Assembly (NCBI GenBank): GCA_030159075.1
Contig: BROG01000072.1
Location: 1-64,000 of the forward strand
DNA from: Atrina japonica
Taxonomy: Eukaryota; Mollusca; Bivalvia; Pterioida; Pinnidae
Reading direction: 5' to 3'
Length of the DNA stretch: 64,000 nucleotides
Below, one piece after another: positions 35,576-47,149 of the stretch. The notes beneath the pieces were generated by a model. The model was not told where the DNA came from and did not search any database. It worked only from the letters and a program-made list of their open reading frames with translations. Made by a program: the position numbers and the translations under genes. The first letter of the stretch is position 1, and the number at the start of each line of letters is the position of its first letter.

Positions 35576-36119
35576 TGTCATTGTCATTGTCATTATTATT
35601 ACTATCCTTATTTACATCATCATTTGTTTCTACCAGATATTTATTTATATATGAACTATATATATCTATATTTATATCATATCAACAGGTTTTAGTCAAT
35701 CGTTGTTTAATCTATCAAGCTTAAAATCTTTGATTGATTGCATTTATACCCACATTCTCATTCAACGTTAATAATAGCACTGAATTTGAACTCGGACAAA
35801 TAAGGTCACGTGACATTATTACACATACCCCGTTACTAATATAATGGGATGTATCCAGGCGCCAATAGCGTCAAAATCCATGACATTGCCATTTTTGTAT
35901 GCATTTCGCCTAATCGTCAGCTCTACATTTGCAAGTCCGCCAAATTATTTAATGATATAAAGAGTACCGCCGCTAAATCACGTTGTTTCACATATTTATG
36001 ATTGGCAATCGATGACGCTAGTGACGCTGTCAGTGCTAGACTATGATTTTTAAACATATACATAGATACAAGAATGGCATACGGTCGCAAGGTAGGAAAT
36101 CCGGGGTTTTATCCGAGTA

Positions 36120-36242
36120 GCACGGTTCCCTCAAACAGAGAGTACCACGACAACATGTATATGTACTTATTTATGAAATTTACATAGATATCTCCCGATG
36201 GTTCTTATGATGGCGTGGTGCTTTCTCTTGGAGGGAACCATG
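36120..36242. repeat. Inverted repeat, ~26-base arms
   Basis: ggttccctcaaacagagag followed by taccacg is inverted, imperfectly, as cgtggtgctttctcttggag then ggaacc. A hairpin with a ~65-base loop. It could be a small foldback element; no other copy seen. Confidence 0.6.
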
Positions 36243-36974
36243 GTTATTTAGCATATTCTCAACTTTTTACCACCATAATGAAAATATTATGAATTCAATA
36301 AAATATAATTTTATTATTACATCTAAATTGTTGTGATTTTCGTGTGTTTTTCACTAATAGCGCTCAGAAGTGTTAGGCTGATATAGTCAAAATGTTGAAA
36401 AAAATGTTGCACATTTGGCAGAGCTGGGAAGAACAAAGTTAAGTTCAGCTGAGCAATATCTTAGAGTACTATTTCGCAGTTCGTTGTTTGCATACAACTT
36501 AATACATTTAGACTATTGTGTGGCCTTGTACTATGCTACATTTTGTTTCGGAACTAAATTCTCGAACAACTGTTGGAGTCTTCTTGAAGAAACAATCATC
36601 TTGGACATTTGTTTCGGATTTCTTACAAATCTATAACTTTGGCATCATGATTATAATACCAAATAAGCTGATTATGATTACAATTATTTAAAACAAGATA
36701 AATAAGTAAACTATAAATACATTTAATTGGTTTTGATTTGGGTTTTTTTAAATTTGATAGTTAATTGATAGAATACTCAAAGTATAGCAGACACTATAGC
36801 TCCCCGTGAGTGTTAATGGGGACACAATTTCATAACAATACAGTTTATGATATTTTTGCAGTAAGTAAAATAACTTTACAAACATCGAAATAGGATTTTA
36901 TGGAATTCTATGAAAGAGTAGTCCAAGTTTCAGACAGATAAGAATATGTTAGATTTATATGTATAAAATTATAT

Positions 36975-38302
36975 AGAGATAAATCATTTTATAACTAACA
37001 GAACATTGATAGAAAATGTAGTAATTATATCTTAAGATAGACAAATGACCACAATTTACCCGAATAAGTAGCCGTAGAATATTTCGTGTGTTTTAATTTT
37101 AGTGTTTATTATTGTATAGTAAAAGAAAACAAAACAATTTTGACATTTCTACAAGGTCGTCTATCATGTCCTATTAACTATGAAAAACAATTCTTTGTTA
37201 TCTTAATCAGGCATGATCACTTAATACCGACATTAAAATAGTTTTCTATTTATGGCAGCTTGATAAAATTACAATATAAAAGAAAAGTGCTTAAATATAA
37301 TTCAAAGGACAGATTAAAGTGCTGGAGGCGTGTTCATACAAATTATGCATATAAAGAACTCGAAGGTTAAACAAACTCTAATCTTTCCGAACTTAAATAA
37401 ATAAAACAAAATATCTGTCCTTTAAAATCTATCGTATCAAACATTGAAGTCTTAATATTTCATAGATTTATTATCTTTATGGGCACATCACCTTTTGAAA
37501 CGCATTAAAGTAATTGCAATTTCAATGTTTAATGCTAGACATACATGTCAAAATATGTTACAATTATTAACAAATGATTTCATAAATTCAATGTGTATTA
37601 TTTTTTCAACAATAAGGTCGTGAATCATGATTTGCTCTGAAGAACTGTTCATTCACATCGCAAAGTAAAGAACTGTACATGACTCAATACACATTGGAAA
37701 ATTAGAGACGTTATATATTTATATATGAAAAATACATTAAGTTTACATATATATGCAAAATGAAGTACATTTGCTTAACTGCAGCGTAAGTTGCAAATTA
37801 ATGGTAATATTGAGAAGAATGTGTAACAATTAAATGACTCCATAATATGAGATGATAAACTGATAAGACTGTCACATACTTATATTATGTTTATAATGAA
37901 GGCTTGTCTCCTATATAAAACAGAACAAGTGCTATCTGATGATACAAATAGACTAGATTTGAATGGCGGTGATTAAAACTCTTCAAGCTTCCGTTCATCA
38001 TTCAAATTCTAACTGAACTGGAAGTAACTAATATTTTTGAAAGTTCTTCCTTCTACTTTCCCCCTGTTTTATTCACTGTTATTAAACAGGAAACATATGG
38101 GTTGGTCAGTGAAATTACAGTTTGTCTTGAGTCTTATTCTCACATTGAAAAGTTCCACACACAAACACACACACATTATTATGTGGTTTCCTGGTTTCCA
38201 GTGAATTTGGAATATGTTATTTACAAGTATGTACCCGATCGATTTCACCGTTCTCGGAATGCACATCATAAGCTACGAAACTTTTATGTAATGTTTTGAT
38301 AT
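36975..38302. other. Gene-free stretch
   Basis: AT-rich; probably includes the 3' UTR of member 4 on the - strand near its right end. Confidence 0.4.
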
Positions 38303-38722
38303 TCATGGATTGTGTTCATCTCCTTCTTCATCAACCTTATTGTGTACCAGAACAATACAATTGGCTTTGTGTTTTAGTATCGGTTTAGATGGCGTTAACA
38401 ATAAATTTGGCTCTGAATATCGACGTCCACTTACTATATGTTTAGTTAAGCCCTCCTCCTGCCATTGTACATTCTTAGATTTCGATTCACTGTTTGATCT
38501 CGTACGGTACTGAGGTAGCTCCAAGAGGGAATGTTTATCCTCTTTTGAATCATGTTCCATGTTAAATGTATCTTTACTTTGAGGCTCACTTTTCATAGAA
38601 CTGAATTGAATATCAACATTTCTGTCTTTGTCTGGTGACACTGGGTTAACTTTAAGCATACATATTTCACAAGGTCCACTAGCGAACATTGAATATTTAT
38701 TATGCTGGCAAGAATATACCAT
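38303..38722 (-). CDS. Small three-motif family, member 4 (139 aa)
   Basis: Single-exon ORF. The frame stays open 50 codons further upstream, but I start at the ATG at 38722 because it aligns with the starts of its paralogues and has a good context (caaaatgg). N-terminus CQHNKYSMFASGPCEIC with Cys5, His7, Cys18 and Cys21. Centre: KSKNVQWQEEG (Val85-Trp87), where Lys-x-Val-x-Trp fits an RVxF-type motif. C-terminus: SKPILKHKANCIVLVH then a 13-residue acidic extension absent from the others. The linker has a basic Ser site, GRRYSEPN, that resembles a kinase or 14-3-3 site. No signal peptide. It is the first of the three members on the - strand, and its upstream region differs from those of members 5 and 6. 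Confidence 0.8.
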   Translation of the reverse strand: MVYSCQHNKYSMFASGPCEICMLKVNPVSPDKDRNVDIQFSSMKSEPQSKDTFNMEHDSKEDKHSLLELPQYRTRSNSESKSKNVQWQEEGLTKHIVSGRRYSEPNLLLTPSKPILKHKANCIVLVHNKVDEEGDEHNP

Positions 38723-39029
38723 TTTGAATATATTGTTCCTCGTCAATATGATTCTGTTATATCCGTTACATGAAACAAATGGTGAACTATCAGTCGTCAC
38801 AAAGATACCACAGACGTTGTTTCTAGTTAATATACAATATAGCGGTGTGGCTTGTAGTGTCCCAGTGGCCACGACATTTCTGGCATGTCAGCTGATTATC
38901 ATTGCGTTTATATTAAGCATATTGTTGATATATATCAACACAATTGTGGATGGCAGCCAAACGCTTAGCCGGATAATCCGACAGAAGGACTGCTAATCTC
39001 ATGGAAAACATGTTTATAACTTCCATATA

Positions 39030-39204
<175 letters not shown>

Positions 39205-39540
39205 TTGATTTTTATTGGCGCCCATATCCTTGATTGTACTTAATTTAAAATTTTCAATTGGTATTTTGCAGACATTTTTGGCGAGATGATTGAAACTTTG
39301 AAAGTAAGCAGAAATGCTTAACAAGTTATTTGGATGAAAATTATTATAGATCACACAATTATAAATACCTGTGAAAAATAAATTTATTTAATCTATCAAA
39401 ATTTATTATATGGGTCATTTTAATAACAAACATTTGAGATTAACTAAATTAAAATTTTGGGACGATCAGTCCATCCTTCTGGACAAAGAAATAAAGCGGT
39501 CCACATGAACAAAGTAGGAAACAGAGGTATGAAATATGAT

Positions 39541-39882
39541 TAAAGGGGTGTTAGCTGTGGTTTTTTACAAAAAAGAATTTCCCTTTTTTACTACTTAGAT
39601 TGATATATAATAACAAAAAAGAGATATGTACAAGCATAAAAATTCCTAAATTCCAATATATTTTATGACAATTGCCGCAGAGGCACTTTTCACTTGTAAT
39701 TGAAACACACAGCCTTACTATTTGTATATGAATACCACACCGGACCTTACCTTATTTCCACAAAATATGTAGGAATTACATCGATTTTTATGCCTGTGTA
39801 TAGCTCTTATTTGTTATTGTACATCAAGTACAAGTAGTAAAAGTAGAAAAAATTGAAATAATAACAGTTAATGTCCCTTTAA
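39541..39882. mobile_element. MITE-1, foldback element copy 1
   Basis: Ends taaaggggtgttagctgtgg and aacagttaatgtccctttaa are inverted copies. The interior is also a long imperfect palindrome: the left arm has ctacttagattgatatataa and the right arm acatcaagtacaagtag. No coding capacity. Other copies are at 40787, 47946 and 49518, with a fragment at 6371. Confidence 0.82.
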
Positions 39883-40786
39883 CTACTTTCGGTTTCCTGT
39901 ACAGATCTATAACAGAATCATATCAGGTCGAAAATTCCGAACCAAATACGTCCGATATATTACATTGAATTGAATTGCATGTATTTTGACAAAGTGCAAA
40001 ACAAAAAAGAGACATTTTGAACACTTATTAATACTTTCACGACTTTGATGACAAATTACGGGGAAACACATTTTTCAAAAGTTTCATTTAAGCCAACTAT
40101 TTCACAATTTTTTGTTATAGACGATGTTTTATGTAACGAATTTAATTTGTGTTGTATAACCCCAAATATCTATTGGTTTTATCTTGAAAAGTGAAACAAT
40201 ATTTGATTTCTTTACATCGTAAAGCCGTCTCTTATTTTACATTACTTTCGAAAGGAATTGACAAATAACAGACCACTATGTGATGTTATATATCTTTATA
40301 ATAAAAGGGTATAAAATAGTGTAGTTACGTTTTGTATAAGTATAAAAGAGAAAATCAAAATATACATTATATTAACAAAATTTTGTAAATCACAATTAAC
40401 AACATTTTGTATATTACAGAGATGTACGATATCAGGGGTGTGTCCCTGATATATATCACGTACAGCACTAAACAAAATGTTCCTAAACAAACAAAAAATA
40501 TTCGATACCTAAACTGTACTCTTACGCATACTTTGTAGAGTAAGAAATAATAAACCTATCGCCAAATGTCTGACACGTGGCTCCCAATATGCATATTTCA
40601 CGTCATTTTATTGTGATGTCATAATCGAACATATGTTTGACGGGTCATTTAATTATGACGTCATCATGGAAAAGTCTTCAAAAAGGTGTCGTGTTCGGGC
40701 CTTTCGCGAAAGGTCAGTTCTGTTTGCAGTCTTTCATATGCCTTCCGGTACATTAAGTACATTGGTGTCATGCCTCTTAGTGCTTA

Positions 40787-41145
40787 GAGGAGCATTAGCT
40801 GTGTGTTTTTTTTTCAAAATTATGTTTCCCCCTTTTTTACTACATCGATTGATATACAAAAGAAGAGTTATACAAAGGCATAAAATTTCTTCAGTTCCTA
40901 TATATTTTGTGAAAATTGCTTCAGAAACCCGATTTTGGTACTTCTTCACTTGCAATTGAAAAGCTCATTCTTACTAATTGTTCATGAATACCACATTGGA
41001 CCTGACCTTATTTTCACAAAATATCTAGGATTATAAGATTTTTTATGACTGTATAGCTCTAATTTGTTATTGTACATCAAGTAAAAGTAGTAAGAGTAGA
41101 AAAAAATCGAAATATGTTTGGGGGTATACACAGCTAATGCCCTTT
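40787..41145. mobile_element. MITE-1, foldback element copy 2
   Basis: Ends gaggagcattagctgtgtg and cacagctaatgccctttgg; interior colinear with copy 1 (ttactacatcgattgatata ... ttattgtacatcaagtaaaa). Confidence 0.82.
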
Positions 41146-41879
41146 GGAGCTCAGTGTTATAAAAATAATTTGTTATTTTGCAAAGAAGGATTAGAGTTTA
41201 AAATAACCAGATCAAGATCAAAATATGGGCTTAGAGGAGATTGTATTGCTATTGATCAACACTGATTTAAAAGTAAAACATATGATGAGAGTATGGTCGT
41301 TTTATATTGATCGCTTTGGAGTAATCTATACTACAATAATTAATAATATTTTGTTTTGCATGTTGAGAACATTCTTAAACAAAACCATTTATTATATAAT
41401 TCATCTTCTTATCCCTGATCACCCACGGATCGAGTACAATGGTTCGAAACTAGTTGCCTTACTGTTTCAGATGCTGTTCTTCTTGACATGGTGTCTCACA
41501 TTTGAACACATGCTTACTTTGGTCCATATGTTAGTATACAAATACTGAAATACTATAGCATTTACTTCCTGTCGCCTTCTGACATACACTGTTTAAGCCA
41601 AATAAGACACGTGTGTTTCTGGTTAACCCGCCAACACTATATTTGAGAAGTCATTTAAAAGTGACTCCAGCAATGTCTTGAAATAAATTGAAAAAATATT
41701 TGGATTGTTCACATGATGGCTGTCCAAATAATGGAATCGTCTTCATTTTGTGAAAACCTTTCAAGGAGTCCTAAAAATTGCAATATTTATACAACATAGT
41801 TGTTAATTTGCTCAACAGTTTTGGAAAGTTCAATTAAACGTGACGATAAATTGTCGTATTGACTGTTATTTAATTTCTA
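41146..41879. other. Gene-free stretch
   Basis: A 107-codon ORF at 41225-41548 has no recognisable motif and no paralogue here, so I leave it uncalled. Confidence 0.4.
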
Positions 41880-42368
41880 GGTTTATATACTTATCTATGG
41901 ATATGATAATTGCTCTTCAACAAGCATCTTAAGGTGTTCTTTTGCAAAATTTCGTGTTTAGGGTCACTTTTATTTTCACCTAAACTTGTGTGTTTTGACT
42001 TTTTTGGAATTTTATTCTGGTAATTTACTTCATTGTCTCGATTTAAAACGAACCATGATATAAATGATACAAAAGCCTAAATTTATCATAATGTCTTGAT
42101 TATGTGACATGGATCATATGAGAAACTATATGAGGAATTCACAAAGCGTTAAAGACAGAATAGCTCTTTTTCAATCACGTGTGTATCATTTGCTTCCATT
42201 ATTGAATTTATTTACAGCATCAGTCTGATTGAAAAGAATGCAATAGCATCATCGACGCTATTATACACTGGCCAGTCATGTGACTCTGAATTCTGTTTCT
42301 GATTACCATTCTGGATAAGATAAACAACTATACGTACAAACTCACATGCATTGATATACATGTATAAG

Positions 42369-42592
42369 TATAAAAATCACAAATATCAAAGTATTAATCT
42401 TCATGATGTCCAGGAGACAATAAAGAAATCTGGTGGACATTGGACAAACACAGATCTCTGGAAATCTAGAGGTTGAATCAGGTGTCATGGAGGAGTAAAC
42501 ATCTCCTGCTGACTGGTCACACCCGCCGCGAGCACACAGTCAAATTCATATAAAATATGTGAGCAATAAATCCTCGTCACAGTTGGTATCCA
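42369..42592 (-). mobile_element. PLE 3' tail, solo 5'-truncated copy
   Basis: Colinear with the tail of the PLE at 29358: taaaaatcacaaatatcaa, atgatgtccagga, ggacaaacacagatctctgg, ggtgtcatggaggagtaaac, ggtcacacccgccgcgag, tcctcgtcacagttggt. More diverged than the copies at 22644 and 53265, and no RT sequence remains. Confidence 0.8.
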
Positions 42593-43965
42593 AAAGTATG
42601 TTGATAATCTAAATAGTTGTGTCCAAACAAAAAGCGGTAATTACATTACACAATGAAAGTATTATTACATGAAAACAAATCAAGGAATGTGTTCAATAAA
42701 GAGAAACAATATTTTATGAAATTTACCTTCATGGTTTTGTATACAATAACAATTTGATGACATAATCCATACTTTTATTCTGTTGAAAGTTAATCTGATT
42801 CTATCCCATAACTATCGATTCCTTATAGTTTCCGACTGCCATAAATAGTTTTCTATGTGATCCGTATTAACATTTGTACTCACAGTGAAACATAACATAT
42901 CTGTATATAGATTTAACAGAGGGATTATCTGTTATCTAAATATAATAAATATAATATCAACGTTATAACATAATACCAAAGTTGTTGAATAAGTGGTCTT
43001 CACAAATTGTTGTGTTTTGTGCCATATTTTTACTTTCGTCTAAAACTGTTATATTGACTAAAACACTTAAATTTCTTAAGTTTCATATTAAATTTCAGAA
43101 TTAGATATTTTGGACATTTAACTGTAATTATTCCAATTTACCGTAATTTCAGTAATGTTACTAAGTGACATTGTTATCGTAAACATTTCATTAATCTTGG
43201 TAATCGCTTGAGTTTACTTTATCTATCCTGATTTATTAGGTTCTACCTTAAGTGTCACCTGTCACAGTCTAATTCCAACTATCTGGACATCTCGGTCAAA
43301 TAATTGCTCAATAACTTTAAAAGGTTTTTATACTAAAATTAAGAACTATAATTATGACTTTTAATAGATTATACTAGTGTTATATATGCTGTACATTTTC
43401 ATGTTTTAGGTTTTAGGCCTCCGTACGTACGGAACACACCCGGGATCCACCAACCGTCAGTGCGATATTATCAAAAGTTGTATTCGAAATTTATATCATC
43501 GTCATTATTCCATAACCATAAATTTTAGTGTTTATATTACACATCGGGAAGACAAAATACGCAAGACACTATATCCTGGAATTATTCTTACGCCTGTGTC
43601 TTATTGGGATGCAATTAAAAATGCAATAAGTTATATTTCTATATAATGTATATTTTAGCCCCATTTCTTTTTTAAAGGCAATATACGTTGTTAATAATTT
43701 AAAATTATTTTCTTTAAAGTTTGATTGCTAAAATCGCTTTATGTATTTGCATATTTGTACAAACACTTTTTGTCATCTGAAAGTAATAAATTAATGATAA
43801 AATGTGTCTTAGGTTAACAGGAATTTTATTCTAACTGACAATTTTTATTAGTTTTTTGAAAACAAAAATGGCCTTGTATGTTTTAATTCACTGATCTGAG
43901 AACTGAAATGCGATTTGCCCTTTGTTGAATAGACCCCTTTCTCGATAACTGCGTTCCTACTAATT

Positions 43966-44109
43966 CGAGTGGCATCAAGACTTTTCGTGCCCAAGACATG
44001 TCGTACCAAGACAAATAGTTCGCAATAAAGGACAAATTCGTCCCCCGAGTACGATTTGTATTTTTCGGGTATGATTTTTGTTCGGTACGAAAATTCTTGA
44101 TGCCACTCG
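43966..44109. mobile_element. Small foldback element, 144 bp
   Basis: cgagtggcatcaagactttt at the left is inverted as aaaattcttgatgccactcg at the right, with one mismatch in 20. The interior holds a second diverged inverted pair (acatgtcgtacc, gtacgatttgta). Typical of a MITE; no other copy noticed. Confidence 0.7.
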
Positions 44110-44621
44110 GAAGTGTTATGAAATAGCAAAGTCGTATTTTTCTTACTTTGAATATGCGGGTCTACCTATGTGTCAAGATCGATAACTCTTTCTGTACACA
44201 TGTCCCTCAGTGCTTCCAGTTGTGCATTAATTTAAATCATTAATCCAGTTCCAATACAAAAAGAAAACATTGTGTTCATTACTTGTTGTGTAGGAAATTA
44301 AAATGCAAGATCTAAGTAGAATATGAAAGTTTGTAAAACATAAATCTCGGAATTCGGAACTCATACCATAGCTTCAAATTCAATAAATAAAGAACTATGT
44401 ATATAGACATTTATTATTTTATTTCGAAATAAATTATAAAACATCGTATTGCACATTAGCACATCGAAAATGTAAATTGTATCAAATATCAGAAAAAGTT
44501 CATCTATATATGTTCAATACTAAATATGCTTTGCAACTTCTGACAAATGTTTATTGCTCATATAATGCCTGATAAAACAAACAGCAATTTATATTATGCA
44601 CATCAGTTAATATATATATAT

Positions 44622-45190
44622 AAATCACAGATACAAAAGTATAAATATTCAGGATGTCTAGGATACATATACAAATCACAGATACCAAAGTATCAATCTT
44701 CATCTTCAGGATGTCCAGGATACAATATACAAATCACAGATACTAAAGTATCAATCTTCAGGATGTCCATGGATACATATACAAATCACAGATACCAAAG
44801 TATCAATCTTCATCTTCAGGATGTCCAGGATACAATATACAAATCACAGATACTAAAGTATCAATCTTCAGGATATCCAGGATACAATATACAAATCACA
44901 GATACCAAAGTATCAATCTTCAGGATGTCCAGAATACATATACAAATCACAGATACCAAAGTATCAATCTTCAGGATGTCCAGGATACAATATACAAATC
45001 ACAGATACTAAAGTATCAATCTTCAGGATGTTCAATATATAATATACAAATCACAGATACCAAAGTATCAATCTTCAGGATATCCAGGATACAATATACA
45101 AATCACAGATACCAAAGTATCAATCTTCAGGATATCCAGGATACAATATACAAATCACAGATACCAAAGTTTTAATATTTACGATGTCCA
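44622..45190. repeat. Minisatellite B: ~52-bp unit, about 11 copies, derived from the PLE 3' end
   Basis: Unit: aaatcacagataccaaagta, tcaatcttcaggatgtcc, aggatacaatatac. It aligns with the last ~55 bases of the PLE as seen on the + strand at 29361 and 53268 (aaatctcagataccaaagta, then aggatgtccaggacatagatac and aaatc). The repeat joins where gatacaaatc inside the tail resembles the terminal ataaaaatc. Some units carry an extra catctt. A 154-codon ORF across it is an artefact. Confidence 0.9.
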
Positions 45191-45711
45191 GGACATATGT
45201 TGTTTTTACACATTCTAATTATGTCTGAACTAAACCTTGTATGTCAATCCTGCGTCGTTAGTTGTTGTATTGTCCGATTCACATAAGATGGCAGGATGGA
45301 GTAACTTTCTGATTACCATACGGATGACTCTACCCACCTTTCGGTTATGACAAGCTGAACGGGAAATACATTTTATTCCTCACTGGATATTCTCTTATAT
45401 ATGTTGACAAGTAGGAGCAATTACTCTAGTTAGTGTAATTTTAATGCTATGCGTTATTACCTGCGATGTAAGTTCATCCAGGTCAAGAAAGGGTTGCCAT
45501 GACTCCACACTGCCTGGTTATATGGCTTTTACTATAACACATTTTAACTGTATCTAAACTTTTGTTGTTGTTACACATTTCAATTGTGTCTACACTCGTA
45601 TGGCAATCTTGTGTCTTTACACGTTTTTATTTGAAATACAACTGACCGTATCTCGAATCAATGCACAGTCATTATGTTTCAGATTGTTTTAATAGCGATG
45701 CGCTAAGTATA

Positions 45712-45803
45712 TGATATTCGCTTTTATTTATGATAGTAGCGACTGGCTTTTCATTGTCTTAATCAGCCCATTCTACGTTATGGTGCAATTGCTGGTTCTC
45801 TTC

Positions 45804-45842
<39 letters not shown>

Positions 45843-45860
45843 GTAGCCATTGCCATCGAG
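45712..45860 (-). pseudogene. Broken seventh copy of the small three-motif family
   Basis: Read on the - strand: a His run of 12-13 codons from a CAT repeat, then EENQQLHHNVEWAD, a TAA at 45759-45761, and DNEKPVATIINKSEYH. This matches the centre of member 5 (HHHVQWADENNEGPVATFID). The N-terminal metal motif and the C-terminal ILKHK motif are both missing. After KSEYH the sequence joins directly to a 3' flank like that of member 6 (gcgatgcgctaagt at 45698 and 51312), so the C-terminal part was deleted. Confidence 0.8.
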
Positions 45861-45894
45861 TATTCGGTGCGCTAAGTCTATGATAAATGTTCTG

Positions 45895-46275
45895 CTAATC
45901 AACTCCATGCTTTATTATAATGCAACTGACTTTATGTTTAAGGATTGGTTTCGGGTGTTTGCATAGCCTTTGTAATTGATGATTATCCATCGATTCGTGG
46001 CAATGATGATGCTCGCTTTTATCTATAAAAGTTGCAACCGGTCCTTCATTATTTTCATCAGCCCATTGCACGTGATGGTGAAAATGGTGTTTGTCTTCGT
46101 CATGAGGGTGATGGTGATGGTGGTGGTGATGATGATTATTATAATCATCGTGTTTACTGTCATGGAGTACATCCAATGTACTAGCGTGTGTATCTTCTTT
46201 GTGTAAACATAAGCTACATGGTTCCACAGCAAACATGGATAATTTGTTATGTTCGCAGGTATGATACATTGTCAT
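45895..46275 (-). CDS. Small three-motif family, member 5 (126 aa), histidine-rich
   Basis: Single-exon ORF. N-terminus CEHNKLSMFAVEPCSLC with Cys7, His9, Cys20 and Cys23. A His-rich segment (nine His in a row at 48-56, then PHDEDKHHFHHH) precedes VQWADENNEGP (Val69-Trp71). A second His cluster lies at 89-93. C-terminus: PKPILKHKVSCIIIKHGVD. The His run is coded by CAT/CAC repeats that also drift into the nearby broken copy, so it may be a slippage expansion, though it would bind metal ions. No signal peptide. It is a close paralogue of member 6, and the promoters align too. The ATG gives MTMYHT; a second ATG two codons later is possible. Confidence 0.83.
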   Translation of the reverse strand: MTMYHTCEHNKLSMFAVEPCSLCLHKEDTHASTLDVLHDSKHDDYNNHHHHHHHHHPHDEDKHHFHHHVQWADENNEGPVATFIDKSEHHHCHESMDNHQLQRLCKHPKPILKHKVSCIIIKHGVD

Positions 46276-46501
46276 CTCCTTTCTTTTGTTTGTTCGCGGA
46301 GTTTGTTTTCAGCCCAGGACAATGGTTTAATTACAGGTGCTATGTAATATTGATGTAGGTATTTTGTCAGTGGTACGTATTCACTCGTCTTCAGAAAAAT
46401 ATATTCGATTAGTACTGTAGCTTTCTCACGAGATCTTCGTTATGGAATAACTAGTTGTTTGCGTTTTGGTTTGGTTCTGACATTCCGAGACAAAATATGA
46501 G

Positions 46502-46538
46502 TATTTATACTTGTCACAGTTAAGGTGTGTTTACCTCT
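46502..46538 (-). promoter_or_regulatory. Probable promoter of member 5: TATA box and forkhead-type site
   Basis: On the - strand, tataaata (46502-46509) lies 227 bases before the ATG, with gtaaaca (46528-46534) about 20 bases further upstream in ggtaaacacacc. The same pair with the same spacing precedes member 6. Confidence 0.5.
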
Positions 46539-46894
46539 GTCACATGATAAACTGGATCAGTGCCAAAAGTAAAATGACTTTATGTAACGGTTACAAGAAT
46601 AACGTATTTAAAGGAAATTTGATAATTCATAATTTTCACTAGTACAAAATGATTATCCACTGGATTTAAATTTAACGAAAATTACAAAAAATGAAAAGAT
46701 TTACAATCTATTTAAAGAAACGTCTGAATGACGAAATTTCATTGCACTTTGATAAATAACGAGTAACATATTTATATAACATAGTAACAATACTTACGGT
46801 TCCTTGTTATGACGTTAACATGGATTTAAAATCATTCATGTGTCAACATAGCACCGACTCTAATATATTTATTTTACATACACGCGCGCGCGCG

Positions 46895-47020
46895 TAAAAT
46901 GACTTCATGTAACGGAAACAAAATAAAAGATTAAAGGATATTTAATCATATATAATTTTCACAAATACAATATGATTTTCAGCGGAATTCAATTGCAAAT
47001 TAGACAAAGGTGGCAAAAAT
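46895..47020. repeat. Extra copy of the distal 5' flank of members 5/6
   Basis: gtaaaatgacttcatgtaac, then tcatatataattttcacaaa and caatatgatttt, aligns with 46570-46690 and 51946-52060, which lie upstream of members 5 and 6. No family gene adjoins it, so a gene appears to have been lost here. Confidence 0.65.
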
Positions 47021-47149
47021 ATAATAATTAAAAAAAATATTTAAGGAAGAATATAAACACAATTATGGAACAATATTTAAAAAAATGCTGTTTTAAATTA
47101 TAATTGCTGCTTGCCTAGAAACACTTCTTTATGCATATCGAAATTTTTA

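Larger units (their letters stand above)
34479..36970 (+). repeat. Direct repeat pair (~200 bp) about 2.2 kb apart
   Basis: 34479-34672 and 36664-36974 share aagctgattatgattacaa, aaacaagataaataagtaaa, ataggattttatggaattc and aatatgttagattta. The second copy has ~100 extra bases (36745-36860). 34702-34750 repeats the last ~60 bases of the first copy. A further pair, cattctcattcaacgttaat, occurs at 34809 and 35752. Confidence 0.75.
41880..46870. repeat. Segmental duplication, block A (holds member 5 and a broken copy)
   Basis: Pieces align in the same order with block C (49380-52270): ttatctatggatatgata and 49398; gaggaattcacaaagcgtt and 49927; ttaatctgattctatccc and 50265; aaaacatcgtattgcacatt at 44440 and 50768; the family gene; and ttcatgtgtcaacatagcac at 46838 with 52211. 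Block A is longer because it gained a PLE tail, a minisatellite, a small foldback and an extra gene remnant. Divergence is considerable, so the duplication is not recent. Confidence 0.7.

Noticed and set aside
35342..35695. Poly-Tyr and poly-Ile ORFs
   Set aside because: They are the AAT microsatellite.
38303..38872. 189-codon version of member 4 starting at 38872
   Set aside because: The extra 50 residues have no counterpart in any paralogue, and the internal ATG aligns with all other starts and has a better context.
43848..44129. 93-codon ORF on the - strand
   Set aside because: It spans the 144-bp inverted repeat and shows no recognisable motif.
44547..45011. 154-codon ORF
   Set aside because: It is the 52-bp PLE-derived minisatellite read as protein; the frame changes between units.
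45976..46232. Met/Ile/Val-rich ORFs overlapping members 5 and 6 (also at 51434-51700)
   Set aside because: They are antisense or shifted readings of the CAT repeat; the family frame is supported by the motifs of six paralogues.
46880..46894. Alternating cgcgcgcg run, possible Z-DNA site
   Set aside because: Too short (about 14 bases) to argue for a function.
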